A DNA stretch of 64,000 bases from Sandaracinus amylolyticus. GTDB taxonomy: Bacteria > Myxococcota_A > Polyangia > Polyangiales > Sandaracinaceae. The stretch is from the NCBI RefSeq assembly GCF_021631985.1, contig NZ_CP070225.1, positions 2,294,001 through 2,358,000 on the forward strand. The letters are read 5' to 3'. Positions 37,997 through 49,341 of this stretch are shown here, piece by piece. The position numbers and the translations under genes are program-made. Position 1 is the stretch's first letter. Each line of letters starts with the position of its first letter. The notes under the pieces are model-generated. The model saw nothing but the letters and a program-made list of their open reading frames with translations, made no database searches and was not told where the DNA came from.

Positions 37997-38096
37997 GCGC
38001 CTCATCGTATAGGGGCCGCGTGCTCGCGTGCGCCGGGGGCAGCGCGCCACGCGTGCGCTGGCGAGCGCGTGCCTCCTCTGCTCTCATGCGCGCGCG

Positions 38097-38747
38097 ATGA
38101 CCCTCGACCTCGCCGTTCTCGTCTCCGGCCGTGGCTCCAACCTCCGCGCGATCTGCGCGGCGATCGACGCGGGGCGCTGCGACGCGCGCATCGTGGGCGT
38201 GCTCGCGGATCGTTCGCAGGCCGACGCGCTCGGGTTCGCGAGCGAGCGCGGCATCCCGACGCGCGTGTGCCGCCCCAAGGATCACGCGTCGCGCGAGGCG
38301 TGGGACGCGGCGCTCGCGGACGAGGTCGCGTCGTTCTCGCCGGGGCTCGTGGTGCTCGCGGGGTTCATGCGCATCGTCGGCCCCGCGATGCTCGCGCGCT
38401 TCCCGTACCGCATCGTGAACGTGCACCCCGCGCTCTTGCCCGCGTTCCCCGGCACCGACGGACCGGCGCAGGCGATCGCGGCGGGCGTGCGCCTCAGCGG
38501 GTGCACCGTGCACCTCGTCGACGCCGGCGTGGACACCGGGCCGATCCTCGCGCAGGCCGCGGTGCCGGTGCTGCCGAGCGACGACGCGAGCGCGCTGCAC
38601 GCGCGCATCCAGGGCCAGGAGCACCGCGTCTTCCCCGCAGTGATCGACGCGATCGCGCGCGGATGGATCGTTCCCGGCGCGCGACCGACGTTCGCGCCGG
38701 GTTGCCCGTTCGGCGAGGGAGCGCTGGTGTGCCCCGCGCTCGTCTGA
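38097..38747 (+). CDS. purN: Phosphoribosylglycinamide formyltransferase
   Basis: Folate-dependent GAR transformylase in de novo purine synthesis, cytosolic, 216 aa. LAVLVSGRGSNLRAI is the nucleotide-binding N-terminus. The catalytic triad is Asn108 and His110 in NVHPALLP and Asp146 in VDTGPI. The GTDGP and GCTVHLVD motifs are standard. ATG 38097 is chosen over an upstream ATG because it gives the canonical start. Its stop overlaps the start of the M20 peptidase gene by 19 bases. No other purine genes are adjacent. Confidence 0.95.
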   Translation: MTLDLAVLVSGRGSNLRAICAAIDAGRCDARIVGVLADRSQADALGFASERGIPTRVCRPKDHASREAWDAALADEVASFSPGLVVLAGFMRIVGPAMLARFPYRIVNVHPALLPAFPGTDGPAQAIAAGVRLSGCTVHLVDAGVDTGPILAQAAVPVLPSDDASALHARIQGQEHRVFPAVIDAIARGWIVPGARPTFAPGCPFGEGALVCPALV

Positions 38748-40537
38748 TCGCGCTCGCGATCCTGATCGCGTCGTGCGGCTCGAGCGCGCCTGCGGTCACG
38801 CGCCCAGCCCCGGTCGCCGACGTCGCGGACGACGCGTGGGCGCGTGCCTGCGACGAGGGCCCGGTGCGGGAGCGTCTCGAGCGGTTCCGCCAGCTCGATC
38901 TCCAGCGCGCCCGCGCTCGCGGCGAGGCGCGCACGATCACCGCGCTCGAGGCGTGGTGCCCGCGGGGCTGCGAGGGCGTGCCGATCGCACCGATCGATCA
39001 GGACGCGCGCGCGGTCGCGCTCGGGGCGGCGCGGCGCGCGATCGAGCTGTGCGGCGAGCGCGACGCGATCGCGCTGACCACCGAGCTGGTGCGCTTCCAG
39101 ACCGTCGCCGCGATCGCGCCGCCCGCGAGCAACGCCGAGCACGCGCGCCTCGCGGCGTGGCTCGCACGGTGGAGCGAGGAAGCGGGGCTCGTGTTCCGCG
39201 TCTCCGGCGAGAACGACGCGTGGGAGATCGAGCTGCCGGGAGGGCGCGACGAGCGCGCGCTCTCCTACGTGTTCCACGCGGACGTGGTGCCGGTGAACGA
39301 CCCGCCGAGCGTGATCGCGAGCGATGCGGTGCCGAGCGGATGGACCGTCGCGCCGTTCGAGGCGCACGTCGACGCGGGGCGCCTCTACGGTCGGGGCACC
39401 GAGGACGACAAGGGGCCGATCGCCGCGGGCATGGTCGTGCTCGCGTCGCTGCGCGACGCGGGGATCGCGCCCGAGGCGGGATCGATCGTGCTCGCGCTCG
39501 GCACCGCGGAAGAAGAGGATTGGGAGCCGATGCGTCGCTACGCCGCGAGCGCGCCGCGCGCGCGGCACGTGGTGTCGGTGGACGCGTCGTATCCGGTGGT
39601 CGCGGCCGAGAGCGGGTTCGTCGCGTGGGGGCTCGTCGTGCCCGCGATCGACGTGCGGCGCAGCGAGCGTCGCGCCGTCGCGCTCGATGCGCGCGCGGGG
39701 TTGTTCCTCACGCAGATCCCCGACCAGGCCGAGCTCGTGGTGCGCCCCCCGCGCGGGATCGCGCTCGACGTGTGGATCGAGCGCGCGCGAGAGGCCGCGC
39801 GGATCGAGCTCGATGCGCGCGACCAGCCCGCGTACCGGATCGACGTCGATGCCATCGAGCGCGAGGGCGAGCAGGTGGCGCGCATCGTCGCCCACGGTCG
39901 CTCGGCGCACTCGTCGGTGCCGGACGAGGGCCTCAACGCGATGTGGCTCCTCGCGGGGATCGCGGCGCGGCTCGAGCTCGCGCCCGGCGCGATCCCGAGC
40001 GCGCTCGCGATCGTGCGCGGGTTCTTCGACGGCGATGACTTCGGCGAGCGCCTCGGCGTCGGGTACGCGGACGACTTCATGGGCGCGCTCACGTCGGCGG
40101 CGACGCTGCTCCGCGCGAGCCCCGAGGGCGTCACGCTGCAGGTCAACATGCGTCGTCCCCGCGGGCAGAGCACCGACGAGTTCCGGGCGAGCCTCGACGC
40201 GGCGCTCGAGCGCGTGCGCGCGGAGCATCCGGACGTGCGCGCGATCGACGAGGTGCACGTCGGCGAGCCGCACGTCGCGGACCTCGAGGGCGAGCTCGTG
40301 CCGACGCTGATGGCGGTGTGGCGCACCGTGCGCGACGAGCCCGCCGCGAGGCCGATCTCGATCCGCGGCGGCACCTACGCGCGCTTGTTCCCGGGCGCGG
40401 TGGACTTCGGGCCTTCGCTCCCGGGGCGGCGCTACGCAGGGCACGGTGCCGACGAGTTCATCGAGCTCGAGGCGCTGCACGCGACGACGCTGATGCTCTA
40501 CGACGCCGCGCTGCGCCTGACCGGCGAGACCGACTAG
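38729..40537 (+). CDS. M20-family dipeptidase-like lipoprotein
   Basis: Zinc peptidase of 602 aa, larger than typical M20 members. A leader ending IASC (Cys16) predicts a lipoprotein with a roughly 100-residue spacer. Metal and catalytic motifs follow: SYVFHADVVPVN, GRGTEDDKGPI and GTAEEEDW with the catalytic Glu pair. A dimerisation lid is inserted between the halves (ARIVAHGRSAHSSVPDEG and RRPRGQS). The final GGTYARLFPGAVDFGP and GADEFIELEAL supply the last metal ligand region. The GTG start at 38729 lies inside the purN end behind GAGGGAG. Substrates could be dipeptides or N-acyl amino acids at the cell surface. Confidence 0.9.
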   Translation: MPRARLIALAILIASCGSSAPAVTRPAPVADVADDAWARACDEGPVRERLERFRQLDLQRARARGEARTITALEAWCPRGCEGVPIAPIDQDARAVALGAARRAIELCGERDAIALTTELVRFQTVAAIAPPASNAEHARLAAWLARWSEEAGLVFRVSGENDAWEIELPGGRDERALSYVFHADVVPVNDPPSVIASDAVPSGWTVAPFEAHVDAGRLYGRGTEDDKGPIAAGMVVLASLRDAGIAPEAGSIVLALGTAEEEDWEPMRRYAASAPRARHVVSVDASYPVVAAESGFVAWGLVVPAIDVRRSERRAVALDARAGLFLTQIPDQAELVVRPPRGIALDVWIERAREAARIELDARDQPAYRIDVDAIEREGEQVARIVAHGRSAHSSVPDEGLNAMWLLAGIAARLELAPGAIPSALAIVRGFFDGDDFGERLGVGYADDFMGALTSAATLLRASPEGVTLQVNMRRPRGQSTDEFRASLDAALERVRAEHPDVRAIDEVHVGEPHVADLEGELVPTLMAVWRTVRDEPAARPISIRGGTYARLFPGAVDFGPSLPGRRYAGHGADEFIELEALHATTLMLYDAALRLTGETD

Positions 40538-41571
40538 ATCGCCAGTCCCACGCGGCGTCGCGCGAGCAGGCAGTTCGCGCTGCCCACCGTGAAGTCGCGG
40601 CAGGTGCGCGGACGATCGTCGTACACCCGGCACGCGTAGCGCGCGCTCGCGCTCCCATCGCCCTCGAGCGCGGGGCAGCGGCCCCCGGGGCGCGGGATCT
40701 CGAGCACGTCGTCGCGCACCACGACCAGCTCGGGATGACGCCGCGCGATGCGCTCGCGGCCGTGCAGCAAGAGCGTGTCGAACGCCTCGCGGCAGCACGC
40801 GCCGCACGCCTGGCAGTCGAGCGTCGCGGGCTCCCATCGCTCGCACGCCGGAGACGACGTGCGGGTCGGGCGCTCGGCATGGAGGCAGCGCCGCCCGGTG
40901 CCGTGACGCGCCGCCCACGCGCAGGTCCCGCAGGTCTCGTGCTCGCCGGCCGTGCCCGCCGGCGCCAGCGGGAGCTCGGTCGTCGGATGGCGCGGTCGCG
41001 GCGGCTCCACGCGCGACCACAGCGAGCCCGGCGCGTGCGATCCGTGCGCCGCGGTCGCCTGCGCGATCGCCGCGGTCGCGAGCAGCGCCTCGCGCAGGTG
41101 CGGTGCCCACGGGCCCTGGTGGGTGCGCACGAACGCGAGCCGCGCGAGCGGCACCGAGGGATCGTCGTGCGGCGCGAGCGGGTCGGGCCCCAGCGCGTCC
41201 CAGAAGAGCCGGAAGTCCGTCGTCGGCGCGAGCACGCCCGCGAGCCCGAGCGGCCGCGTGAGCAGCGCCTGCAGGCGCAGGCACGCGTGCTCGCGCACCA
41301 CGTCGCGATCGCTCTCGTTGTCGAGGCCCCAGTCGGGCTGCTCGAACGACTCGGGACCCTGCACGAGCGAGTGGCAGAGCTCGTGGAAGATCATCTGCGC
41401 GAGCGAGTCGTCGGCATCGAGCTCGGGCGGCGTCGCGATCGCGAGCGTGCCGCGCCCGTCGGACGTCGCGTACGCACCCTCGAGCCGCACCACGCGCAGA
41501 CCGATGCGCTCGGCGCACGTGATCCAGATGCGATCGAGAGGGTCCTCGTAGCGGTGCGTGACGGCGCGCAT
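40534..41571 (-). CDS. Zincin-like (HELCH) protein with a C-terminal YkgJ-type Cys cluster
   Basis: A 345 aa protein with two parts. The N-terminal part carries MIFHELCHSLV with a HExxH-type motif at 63-67 plus Glu residues downstream, like a minimal zinc peptidase. The C-terminal part has CGTCAW, a CLHAERP segment, then CQACGACC, CRVYDDRPRTC and a last Cys, the spacing of the YkgJ metal-binding cysteine cluster. No signal peptide. ATG 41571 lacks a strong ribosome site. The stop overlaps that of the M20 peptidase (convergent, CTAG). A metal- or iron-sulfur-related role is possible; I know of no defined activity for this combination. Confidence 0.75.
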   Translation of the reverse strand: MRAVTHRYEDPLDRIWITCAERIGLRVVRLEGAYATSDGRGTLAIATPPELDADDSLAQMIFHELCHSLVQGPESFEQPDWGLDNESDRDVVREHACLRLQALLTRPLGLAGVLAPTTDFRLFWDALGPDPLAPHDDPSVPLARLAFVRTHQGPWAPHLREALLATAAIAQATAAHGSHAPGSLWSRVEPPRPRHPTTELPLAPAGTAGEHETCGTCAWAARHGTGRRCLHAERPTRTSSPACERWEPATLDCQACGACCREAFDTLLLHGRERIARRHPELVVVRDDVLEIPRPGGRCPALEGDGSASARYACRVYDDRPRTCRDFTVGSANCLLARRRVGLAI

Positions 41572-41627
41572 CGTGCGGAGAGAAGGCCAGTCATAGCACC
41601 GGACCCCGGCGTATCCTCCCCCGCGAC

Positions 41628-43007
41628 ATGGGCCTGCTCTCGGACCTCGGGCTCGGCGCTGCGCGCTCGCTCCGCACCCGCCTCGGCGCGCGCGGCGCGC
41701 TGCGCGTGCTCTCGCCGATGATCGCGGGCAGCGATCCGAGCCCGTCGCGCGCCGCCGCGATCGTCGTCGCGCTCGAGTGCGCGGCCGAGGTCGGCGACGC
41801 GGACGCGATCGAGACGCTCTCGGGCTGGTGGGCGGTCGAGCACGTGGGCGCGCGCAGCGCCGACGTCGCGCCGGTGATCGCGTCGCTGCTGCGCACCTCG
41901 AAGCCCCTCGCGCGCGTGCTCGCCGACGCCGAGGTGCAGCGCCGCGATCACGCGATCTCCCGCGCGATGCGCGCGGTCGTGCACGAGCAGAGCGGCGCGC
42001 TCGACGACGCCGCCGCGGACTGGCGCTGGGCCGCGAGCGAGGCCGACCGCGCGGGGGCGCCGGAGCGCGCGCGCGCCGCACGCGTCGAGCTCGCGCGGCT
42101 GCTCGCGCGCCAGTCGGGCCACAAGCTCGACGCGGCCCGCGTGGCCTCCTCGATCCCCGACGACCACCCCGGCGATCGCGCGCGGCTCGTGCTCGCGATC
42201 GCGCGCCTCGGCGAGACCGGTCGTTACGCACGGGTGCGCGGCCTCGACGCGCTGGTCGAGCTCGCGTCGCATCGTGCCCCCGAGATCGCCCGCGCCGCGA
42301 TCCGCGCCGCCTGCGCCCACGCCGACGAGTCGGGCGCCGCGCTCACCGGCGTCGAGCTCGAGCGGGTCCGCAGCGCCGCGGCGAAGTGGCCCGACGCCCC
42401 GGAGCGCGCGCGTGTGCTCGCGACGCTCGACGCGATCGCGGCGACGGTCGACACCGACGAGGCCGCACGCAGCGCCGCCATCGTGCGTGCCGCCGCGATC
42501 GACGAGCCCACGCGCGCGCAGCTCGAGCGCGCGCGGGGCGTGCTCTCCGGGGGCGCGGTGGGACCTCGCCCCGCGCGCGACCCCGGCGCGTGGTGCGCGC
42601 TCGCGGTGATCGCGTCGCTCCGCGCCGGGCGTGACGACGAGGCGCGCGAGCGGGTGCGCGAGCTCCGCGCCATCGGCGTCGGCGAGGGCGAGCCGCCGGC
42701 GTGGACCGCCGCGTGGTGCGCGCTCGCGCGCCCGGCGACGAGGCCCGACGCGATCGCGCTCGCCGAGGCGCTGCTCGCGACGCGCGGCGCGCCGCCCCGT
42801 GGGTTCCTCCACTTCGCCTCGCACCTCGAGCAGGCCGGCGCCGAGACGCTCGCGCTCCGTGCGCTGGCGCGCGCCCACGAGCAGCGGGAGCTCGGCGCGA
42901 AGGAGCGTCGCGTCGACGCGCTGGTGCGCGCGGGATGGCGCGCGTGGAGCGAGGGTCGTCGCGACGATGCCCGCACCCACCTCCTGGAGGCGCGCGCGCT
43001 GCGTTAG
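41628..43007 (+). CDS. Unknown helical repeat-like 459 aa protein
   Basis: Not recognised. It is almost entirely Ala/Arg-rich alpha helix, with a pattern of short helix pairs (ALDDAAADWRWAASEADRAGAPERARAARVEL and similar) suggesting degenerate TPR or other solenoid repeats. No signal peptide, catalytic motif or Cys cluster. ATG 41628 is 56 bases from the divergent zincin-like gene. A GC-rich hairpin series follows the stop. Confidence 0.65.
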   Translation: MGLLSDLGLGAARSLRTRLGARGALRVLSPMIAGSDPSPSRAAAIVVALECAAEVGDADAIETLSGWWAVEHVGARSADVAPVIASLLRTSKPLARVLADAEVQRRDHAISRAMRAVVHEQSGALDDAAADWRWAASEADRAGAPERARAARVELARLLARQSGHKLDAARVASSIPDDHPGDRARLVLAIARLGETGRYARVRGLDALVELASHRAPEIARAAIRAACAHADESGAALTGVELERVRSAAAKWPDAPERARVLATLDAIAATVDTDEAARSAAIVRAAAIDEPTRAQLERARGVLSGGAVGPRPARDPGAWCALAVIASLRAGRDDEARERVRELRAIGVGEGEPPAWTAAWCALARPATRPDAIALAEALLATRGAPPRGFLHFASHLEQAGAETLALRALARAHEQRELGAKERRVDALVRAGWRAWSEGRRDDARTHLLEARALR

Positions 43008-43010
43008 CGG

Positions 43011-43032
43011 GCGGGGTCTTGGAAGACCCCGC
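43011..43032 (+). terminator. Perfect hairpin after the helical protein gene
   Basis: Ten-base arm GCGGGGTCTT at 43011-43020 pairs with AAGACCCCGC at 43023-43032 around GG, four bases after the stop at 43007. More G/C-rich folded sequence continues to about 43140. Confidence 0.6.
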
Positions 43033-43140
43033 CCCCCGACCGGCGGAGCCGGATCGGGGCCCCCCGCCCCGAACGCTGCGCGCGGGGCCCCAGCCCCGCT
43101 TGCTCTCGTTCGAGGGCGGGCTCCGATCATCGACCGCCTC
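43033..43140. repeat. Very GC-rich intergenic block with nested palindromic tracts
   Basis: The block continues the terminator with CCGGC/GCCGG and several GGGGCCCC-type tracts (about 43040-43100). It looks like a multi-hairpin intergenic unit and might be a dispersed repeat. No gene is visible in it; the Sel1 protein GTG is at 43167. Confidence 0.4.
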
Positions 43141-43166
43141 CGACGCGCGGGGCTACGCTCTCGGGC

Positions 43167-45002
43167 GTGCGCCCGACCTCTTGGCTCGCTGCGTTCTTCC
43201 TTCTGCTTCCATCGCTCGCCCACGCGCAGTCCCCCGACGCCTGCAGCGCCGAGGACCCCGACGCGTGCGCCGCGGCGGGGCGCGCCTTCGAGGACGGCAC
43301 CGGCGTGCCCCGCGATCTCGCGCGCGCCGCCGACCTCTACCGCCGCGGCTGCGCGAGCCGTCACCCCGAGTCGTGTCGCCGCCTCGGCGCGATGCAGCTG
43401 CTCGGCGTCGGTGTCCCTGCCGATCCCGCGCAAGCGCGCGTGCAGTTCCAGACCGCGTGCGAAGCCGGCGACGCCCCGGCGTGCTTCGACCTCGGGCGCA
43501 TCATCGAGCGCGGGATCGGTCGCGAGGCCGACTTCACGCGGGCCCGCGGCTTCTACGAGCGCGGCTGTCGCCAAGGGCACGGCCCCTCGTGCACCCACGT
43601 CGGCCGCATGCTCTCCGGCAGCAGCGGCACGCGCGAGCTGCGCGAGTCGGCGGCGCTGCTCGAGATGGGCTGCGCGCTGAACGACGCGCCCGCGTGCACG
43701 CTGCTCGGGTGGATGCACGCCGAGGGACGCGGCGTGGGCCGCGACGCGGCGCGCGCCGCCGAGCTCTACGAGCTCGGGTGCGATCAGGACGACTTCGCCG
43801 GGTGCGAGCAGCTCGGCGCGATGCTGCGCGAAGGGCAGGGCGTCACCGCCGATCTCCAGCGCGCCGAGCGCTACCTGCGCCGCGCCTGCGAGGCGAACCG
43901 CGCGCCCGCGTGCAACGACCTCGGTCTTCTGCTCGAGGACGCGCGCGGCGCGGCGCCCGCGGCGGCGTTCTTCGAGCGCGCGTGCGAGGGCGGCGAGCTC
44001 GTCGGCTGCGTGAACCTCGGGCGCTTGCACGACCAGGGCGCGGGCATCGCCGCCGATCCCGCGCGCGCCGTCGCGCTCTACGATCGTGCGTGCCGCGGCG
44101 GCGACGGGCTCGGCTGCGTGAGCCTCGGCCTGCTGCGCGAAGAAGGCCGGGGCGCGGCCCGCGATCTCGAGGCCGCGGCGCGCCTCTACCGCGACGCGTG
44201 CCAGCGCCACGAGCGCCTCGGCTGCATCCACCTCGGGCGCATGCACGACGACGGTCGGGGCGTCGCGCGTGATCCCGCGGAAGCGGTGCGCCTGTTCCGT
44301 CGCGCGTGCGACGAGGGCGATCTCTACGGCTGCGCGAACCTCGGCTGGATGTACGAGCGCGGCCGCAGCGTCCCCGCCGATCCGGCGCGCGCCGCCGAGC
44401 TCTACGCGCGCGCCTGCGACGGCGAGGATCTGCTCGGCTGCGCGAACCTCGGCGCGCTGCACGAGGACGGCCGCGGCGTCCCCCGCGACCTCACGCGCGC
44501 GATCGCGCTCTACACCCGCGCGTGCGACGGCGACGAGCTCTACGGCTGCACCCGGCTCGGCCTCGCGTTCCGCCACGGCATCGGCGTCGCGCAGGACGAT
44601 CGCCGCGCGCTCGAGCTCTTCACGCGCGCGTGCGACGGCGGTGATCTGCGCGGCTGCAACGCGCTCGGCTACATGCGCGAGCGCGGCCTCGCGACCAGCG
44701 CCGACGTGGGCGGCGCGGCGCGCCTCTACCAGCGCGCGTGCGAGGGCGGCGTCGCGCCCGGCTGCACCAGCCTCGGCGCGCTCTACGTGCGCGGCGAGGG
44801 CGTGACGCGCGCGCCGGCCCAGGGTGCGGCGCTGTTCCGCCAGGCGTGCGACGCGGGCCACGCGCTCGCGTGCAGCAACCTCGGCGCGCTCTACGAGAGC
44901 GGCACCGGCGTCGCGCGCGACGCACGGCTGGCGAGCGAGCTGTTCCGCCGCGCCTGCGCGGCCGGACATACGGCGGCGTGCGAGCGCACCGGCGCGCAGT
45001 AA
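43167..45002 (+). CDS. Secreted Sel1/Hcp-like cysteine-rich repeat protein
   Basis: Exported solenoid of 611 aa. The signal peptide (about 1-21, AHA-Q) is followed by about 16 Sel1-type repeats of roughly 36 residues. Most end in a GCxNLG- or ACxxLG-like segment and carry a second Cys in RACxxG, as in Helicobacter Hcp proteins whose Cys pairs form disulfides. Motif units such as CDGGDLRGCNALGYM and CEANRAPACNDLG recur. The family often mediates protein-protein contacts at the cell envelope. GTG 43167 is the start. The gene ends 28 bases before the degenerate edge of the 41-bp repeat array. Confidence 0.88.
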   Translation: MRPTSWLAAFFLLLPSLAHAQSPDACSAEDPDACAAAGRAFEDGTGVPRDLARAADLYRRGCASRHPESCRRLGAMQLLGVGVPADPAQARVQFQTACEAGDAPACFDLGRIIERGIGREADFTRARGFYERGCRQGHGPSCTHVGRMLSGSSGTRELRESAALLEMGCALNDAPACTLLGWMHAEGRGVGRDAARAAELYELGCDQDDFAGCEQLGAMLREGQGVTADLQRAERYLRRACEANRAPACNDLGLLLEDARGAAPAAAFFERACEGGELVGCVNLGRLHDQGAGIAADPARAVALYDRACRGGDGLGCVSLGLLREEGRGAARDLEAAARLYRDACQRHERLGCIHLGRMHDDGRGVARDPAEAVRLFRRACDEGDLYGCANLGWMYERGRSVPADPARAAELYARACDGEDLLGCANLGALHEDGRGVPRDLTRAIALYTRACDGDELYGCTRLGLAFRHGIGVAQDDRRALELFTRACDGGDLRGCNALGYMRERGLATSADVGGAARLYQRACEGGVAPGCTSLGALYVRGEGVTRAPAQGAALFRQACDAGHALACSNLGALYESGTGVARDARLASELFRRACAAGHTAACERTGAQ

Positions 45003-45029
45003 CGGCGCTCCACCAGGAACGCGGCGGTC

Positions 45030-45512
45030 GTGCGCCGGGAAGAACGACGGTCGGCGCCAGGAAAACCGCCGTCCGCGCTAGGTCGAGCGGTGTCCGCGCC
45101 TCGAAAACGGTCTCCGCGCCAGGTCGAGCGGTGTCCGCGCCTCGAAACCGGTCTCCGCGCCAGGTCGAGCGGTGTCCGCGGCTCGAAAACGGTCTCCGCG
45201 CCAGGTCGAGCGGTGTCCGCGCCTCGAAAGCGGTCTCCGCGCCAGGTCGAGCGGTGTCCGCGCCTCGAAAGCGGTCTCCGCGCCAGGTCGAGCGGTGTCC
45301 GCGCCTCGAAAACGGTCTCCGCGCCAGGTCGGTCGGTGTCCGCGCCTCGAAAACGGTCTCCGCGCCAGGTCGCGCGCTGTCCGGGCCTCGAAAACGGTCT
45401 CCGCGCCAGGTCGCGCGCTGTCCGCGCCTCGAAAACGGTCTCCGCGCCAGGTCGAGCGGTGTCCGCGCCTCGAAAACGGTCTCCGCGCCAGGTCGCGCGC
45501 TGTCCGCGCCGG
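45030..45512. repeat. 41-bp tandem repeat array, 11 near-identical units with internal 20/21-bp halves
   Basis: Eleven units of 41 bases start at 45080, 45121, 45162, 45203, 45244, 45285, 45326, 45367, 45408, 45449 and 45490. Each unit is two related halves of about 21 and 20 bases with the shared core GGCGCGGA-N-ACC on the minus strand. One half ends in a variable segment (GAGCGGT, GGTCGGT or CGCGCT on the plus strand) and the other in an A-rich TCGAAAACGGT. Degenerate half-units extend left to about 45030. The array stops at the Hsp70 stop codon (45513). The sequence lacks spacers, so it is not CRISPR, and there is no recognised gene. It fills the 510-base gap between the Sel1 and Hsp70 genes. 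Confidence 0.9.
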
Positions 45513-48074
<2,562 letters not shown>

Positions 48075-48181
48075 GCGTGTGTCTCCTGTCGCGTGCGACG
48101 GCGCAGCATCGCACGCCGCGACGAGGATGCGCGCAGCGAGCGTAGTCGACCACGCCCGGGGTGCGTCGCTAGAGCTCCACG

Positions 48182-49252
48182 ATGGACATCCCGCGCGTCA
48201 TCACCACCGTGCTCGCGATCTCCACGGCGCTCGCGTGCGCGCCGAGCCGCGATCAGCCACCGGTCGATGCTGGAAGGACGAGCGACGCGGGCACGGTCTC
48301 GCGCGATGCCGCGGCCCCGCGCCGCGACGCGGGCGACGATCCGCGCGACCCCGACGGTGGTCACGTCGACGTCGACGCCTCACCGCCGGACCCGATCGAG
48401 CAGTGCACCGGCGGCGCCGACGAGGACGGCGACGGGCGGATCGACTGTGCCGACGAGGACTGCGGGACCGACGAGGCCTGCGAGGAGGCGCCCGATCTCG
48501 TGGCCGACTGGGAGACCGGCGACTGGAGCCAGTGGGACGGTCCGCTCGGTCGCGATCCCGACGCACAGATCGACGTCGTGACCGACGTCGTGCGGCAAGG
48601 GCGCTACGCCGCGCGCTTCCAGGTTCGCCCGGGCGATCGTTATCGCACCACGAGCGGTGAGCGCGCCGAGGTGCACCTCTGGGACTATCGACGCGAGCGC
48701 GAGGGCGACACGTTCTACTACGCGTGGTCGACGCTGTTCCCCGAGGGATGGAGAGCGCCGGAGCGCTGGGGGATCGTCATGCAGTGGCACGCGCACACGG
48801 ACATCTCGCCGCCGATGGCGTTCAACGCGGGCGCGGATCGTCTCGACCTCGTGTTCAGCTCGGGGAACATCGACAGCTGGTGGCCCGCCGAGTACGAGGA
48901 GAGCCACCGCGTGCTCGACGGGCTCTCGCCCGGGCGCTGGCACGACTTCATCGTGCGCATCGACTTCCGCGCGGACACCAGCGGCAGCGTCGAGGTCTGG
49001 CATCGCCTCGAGGGCACTGCCGAGTTCGACTCGGTGCTCGCGGTGCGCGACGTGCCGACGCTGCAGTGGTCGACCGACTCGGGGCGCATCCACGACGGCT
49101 ACGCGCAGCGCTGGGGCGAGGGCTGGGTGAGCGGCGTGTGGGTCCAGCACGGGCTCTACCGCTCGGCCAGCAGCGCGACCGACGTCATCTATCACGACGG
49201 TTTCTGCCGCGGCACCAGCTACGCCGCGGTGCGCGGGTGCTTCGACGAGTGA
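48182..49252 (+). CDS. Predicted polysaccharide lyase-like lipoprotein
   Basis: Exported protein of 356 aa. Its leader ends ALAC (Cys19), then an Asp/Ala-rich spacer with the Myxococcota-type acidic Cys segment ADEDGDGRIDCADEDC. The C-terminal 230 residues have a concanavalin-like beta-sandwich pattern (WETGDWSQWDG, AARFQVRPGD, ERAEVHLWDY, FYYAWSTLFP and GIVMQWHAH), the layout of heparin lyase-like/alginate lyase-like PL families. Substrate not determinable from sequence. It is divergent from Hsp70 over 107 bases and convergent with the J-like gene, splitting that locus. Confidence 0.75.
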   Translation: MDIPRVITTVLAISTALACAPSRDQPPVDAGRTSDAGTVSRDAAAPRRDAGDDPRDPDGGHVDVDASPPDPIEQCTGGADEDGDGRIDCADEDCGTDEACEEAPDLVADWETGDWSQWDGPLGRDPDAQIDVVTDVVRQGRYAARFQVRPGDRYRTTSGERAEVHLWDYRREREGDTFYYAWSTLFPEGWRAPERWGIVMQWHAHTDISPPMAFNAGADRLDLVFSSGNIDSWWPAEYEESHRVLDGLSPGRWHDFIVRIDFRADTSGSVEVWHRLEGTAEFDSVLAVRDVPTLQWSTDSGRIHDGYAQRWGEGWVSGVWVQHGLYRSASSATDVIYHDGFCRGTSYAAVRGCFDE

Positions 49253-49289
49253 TCGATCAGTCCAGCTGGAGTGCTCGCTGGCGGAGGGC

Positions 49290-49307
49290 CCGCACGGAAG
49301 CGTGCGG
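49290..49307. terminator. Hairpin CCGCACG/CGTGCGG between convergent genes
   Basis: Seven-base arms flank a GAAG tetraloop between the stops of the lyase (+) at 49252 and the J-like gene (-) at 49342. It could act in both directions. There is no T-run. Confidence 0.45.
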
Positions 49308-49341
49308 CGCACGCGGACAGGAGCGATGTTTCGACACTTTC

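Noticed and set aside
45030-45512. CRISPR array
   Set aside because: Units are contiguous with no variable spacers and no cas genes are in the window.
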